The notes under the pieces are model-generated. The model saw nothing but the letters and a program-made list of their open reading frames with translations. It searched no databases and was not told where the DNA came from. From Callipepla californica brunnescens (lineage: Eukaryota > Chordata > Aves > Galliformes > Odontophoridae), in contig JALIRH010000006.1 in NCBI GenBank assembly GCA_023055505.1, positions 23,223,105 to 23,287,104 of the forward strand: a stretch of 64,000 bases of DNA, read 5' to 3'. The first letter of the stretch is position 1; every line of letters starts with the position of its first letter. The position numbers were made by a program, and so were the translations under genes. Below are positions 63,466 to 64,000 of the stretch, piece by piece.

Positions 63466-64000
63466 CTGTAAAAAAAGAACATTACAATATTCAGCGTACA
63501 AATGCCCACAGAGACATGAACTCCTACAGAAAAATGCTGTCTGTTGCAACAAGCGAAGTCAGTAAATATTTATAAAGCTGTTAAATTCCAGTCCACAGGT
63601 ATACAATCTGACAAAGTCAGGTAAAAGTGCTTTTTGTTAAACCAATTCAAAAAATATATATTTATATAATTAGAAATGATTAGCATTGTCATGTCTTATA
63701 CTAAAATACAAATCTTCTAAGTATGTATGAAGTTCAAAAGAGAAAATATATATATATTTTTTTCACAACTTCCATTTTTTGTTGTACAAGATTACTTTTC
63801 CTTGAAACAAAAAAGATAAGTAAGACCAATAGCAGAATCAAGTCATACATACTGAATACTTGGACACTAGCTGTTTGCTCACTTATCAGCTGGTATATTG
63901 CCACAGTAATAGTGCATGATAGAAACCTCTCCCTTAAAATAGAGCCTTCTCTGGTAGAGTGAAACAATAGCCTTAATGCCCTGTTCACATAAGTCTGTCA
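63466..64000 (-). other. THSD7A: THSD7A intron upstream of window exon 1 (partial)
   Basis: Intron running off the window edge. It contains short AT-rich tracts around 63650-63670 and a (TA)n plus T-run near 63746-63767. No further exon with splice borders or TSP1-like residues was seen, and no mobile element was recognised. Confidence 0.85.

Noticed and set aside
1..64000. Bacterial or phage-type systems, CRISPR arrays, tRNA or rRNA genes
   Set aside because: No regularly spaced repeats, operon-like frames or RNA gene signatures. All evidence is for a vertebrate intron-exon gene with avian repeats.

Overview
The window is AT-rich vertebrate nuclear DNA from a bird. The repeats show this: several CR1 LINE copies (some with typical CR1 3' ends), a solo LTR resembling an avian ERVL-like family, and mariner remnants. 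A galliform is plausible but not proven. No prokaryotic gene organisation, CRISPR array, tRNA or rRNA is visible.

One host gene fills the window, on the minus strand: the central part of THSD7A (thrombospondin type-1 domain-containing 7A), a large type I membrane glycoprotein. Eleven coding exons were placed, running 5' to 3' from about 63.5 kb down to 2.5 kb: 63465-63217, 61632-61451, 56334-56179, 54230-54027, 28711-28520, 22855-22621, 19774-19659, 17141-17009, 16062-15959, 6153-5959 and 2722-2459. All have AG/GT borders. Their codon phases chain without conflict into one open frame of 2,030 nt (about 676 codons), matching recalled human THSD7A from the segment ending in QGDGV.PC to the one ending in SRCNSHG. 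The 5' exons (signal peptide, first repeats) and 3' exons (remaining repeats, transmembrane helix, tail) lie outside the window.

The introns make up about 97% of the window. Intron 4 (28712-54026, 25.3 kb) holds six CR1 copies, including one with remnants of ORF1 and endonuclease, and two closely similar copies in opposite orientation. Intron 5 holds the solo LTR and a 542-bp internally deleted mariner with TIRs and TA flanks. Intron 9 holds a second mariner relic and a very old CR1. Intron 10 holds another CR1.

No new multi-gene system was found. The structures least explained by the known gene model are: (1) a 69-nt, phase 1-1, stop-free candidate cassette exon in intron 2, whose two splice junctions sit inside a perfect 12-bp inverted repeat, so it could also be a hairpin RNA or a tiny inverted-repeat element; and (2) a phase-compatible possible alternative terminal exon in intron 3.
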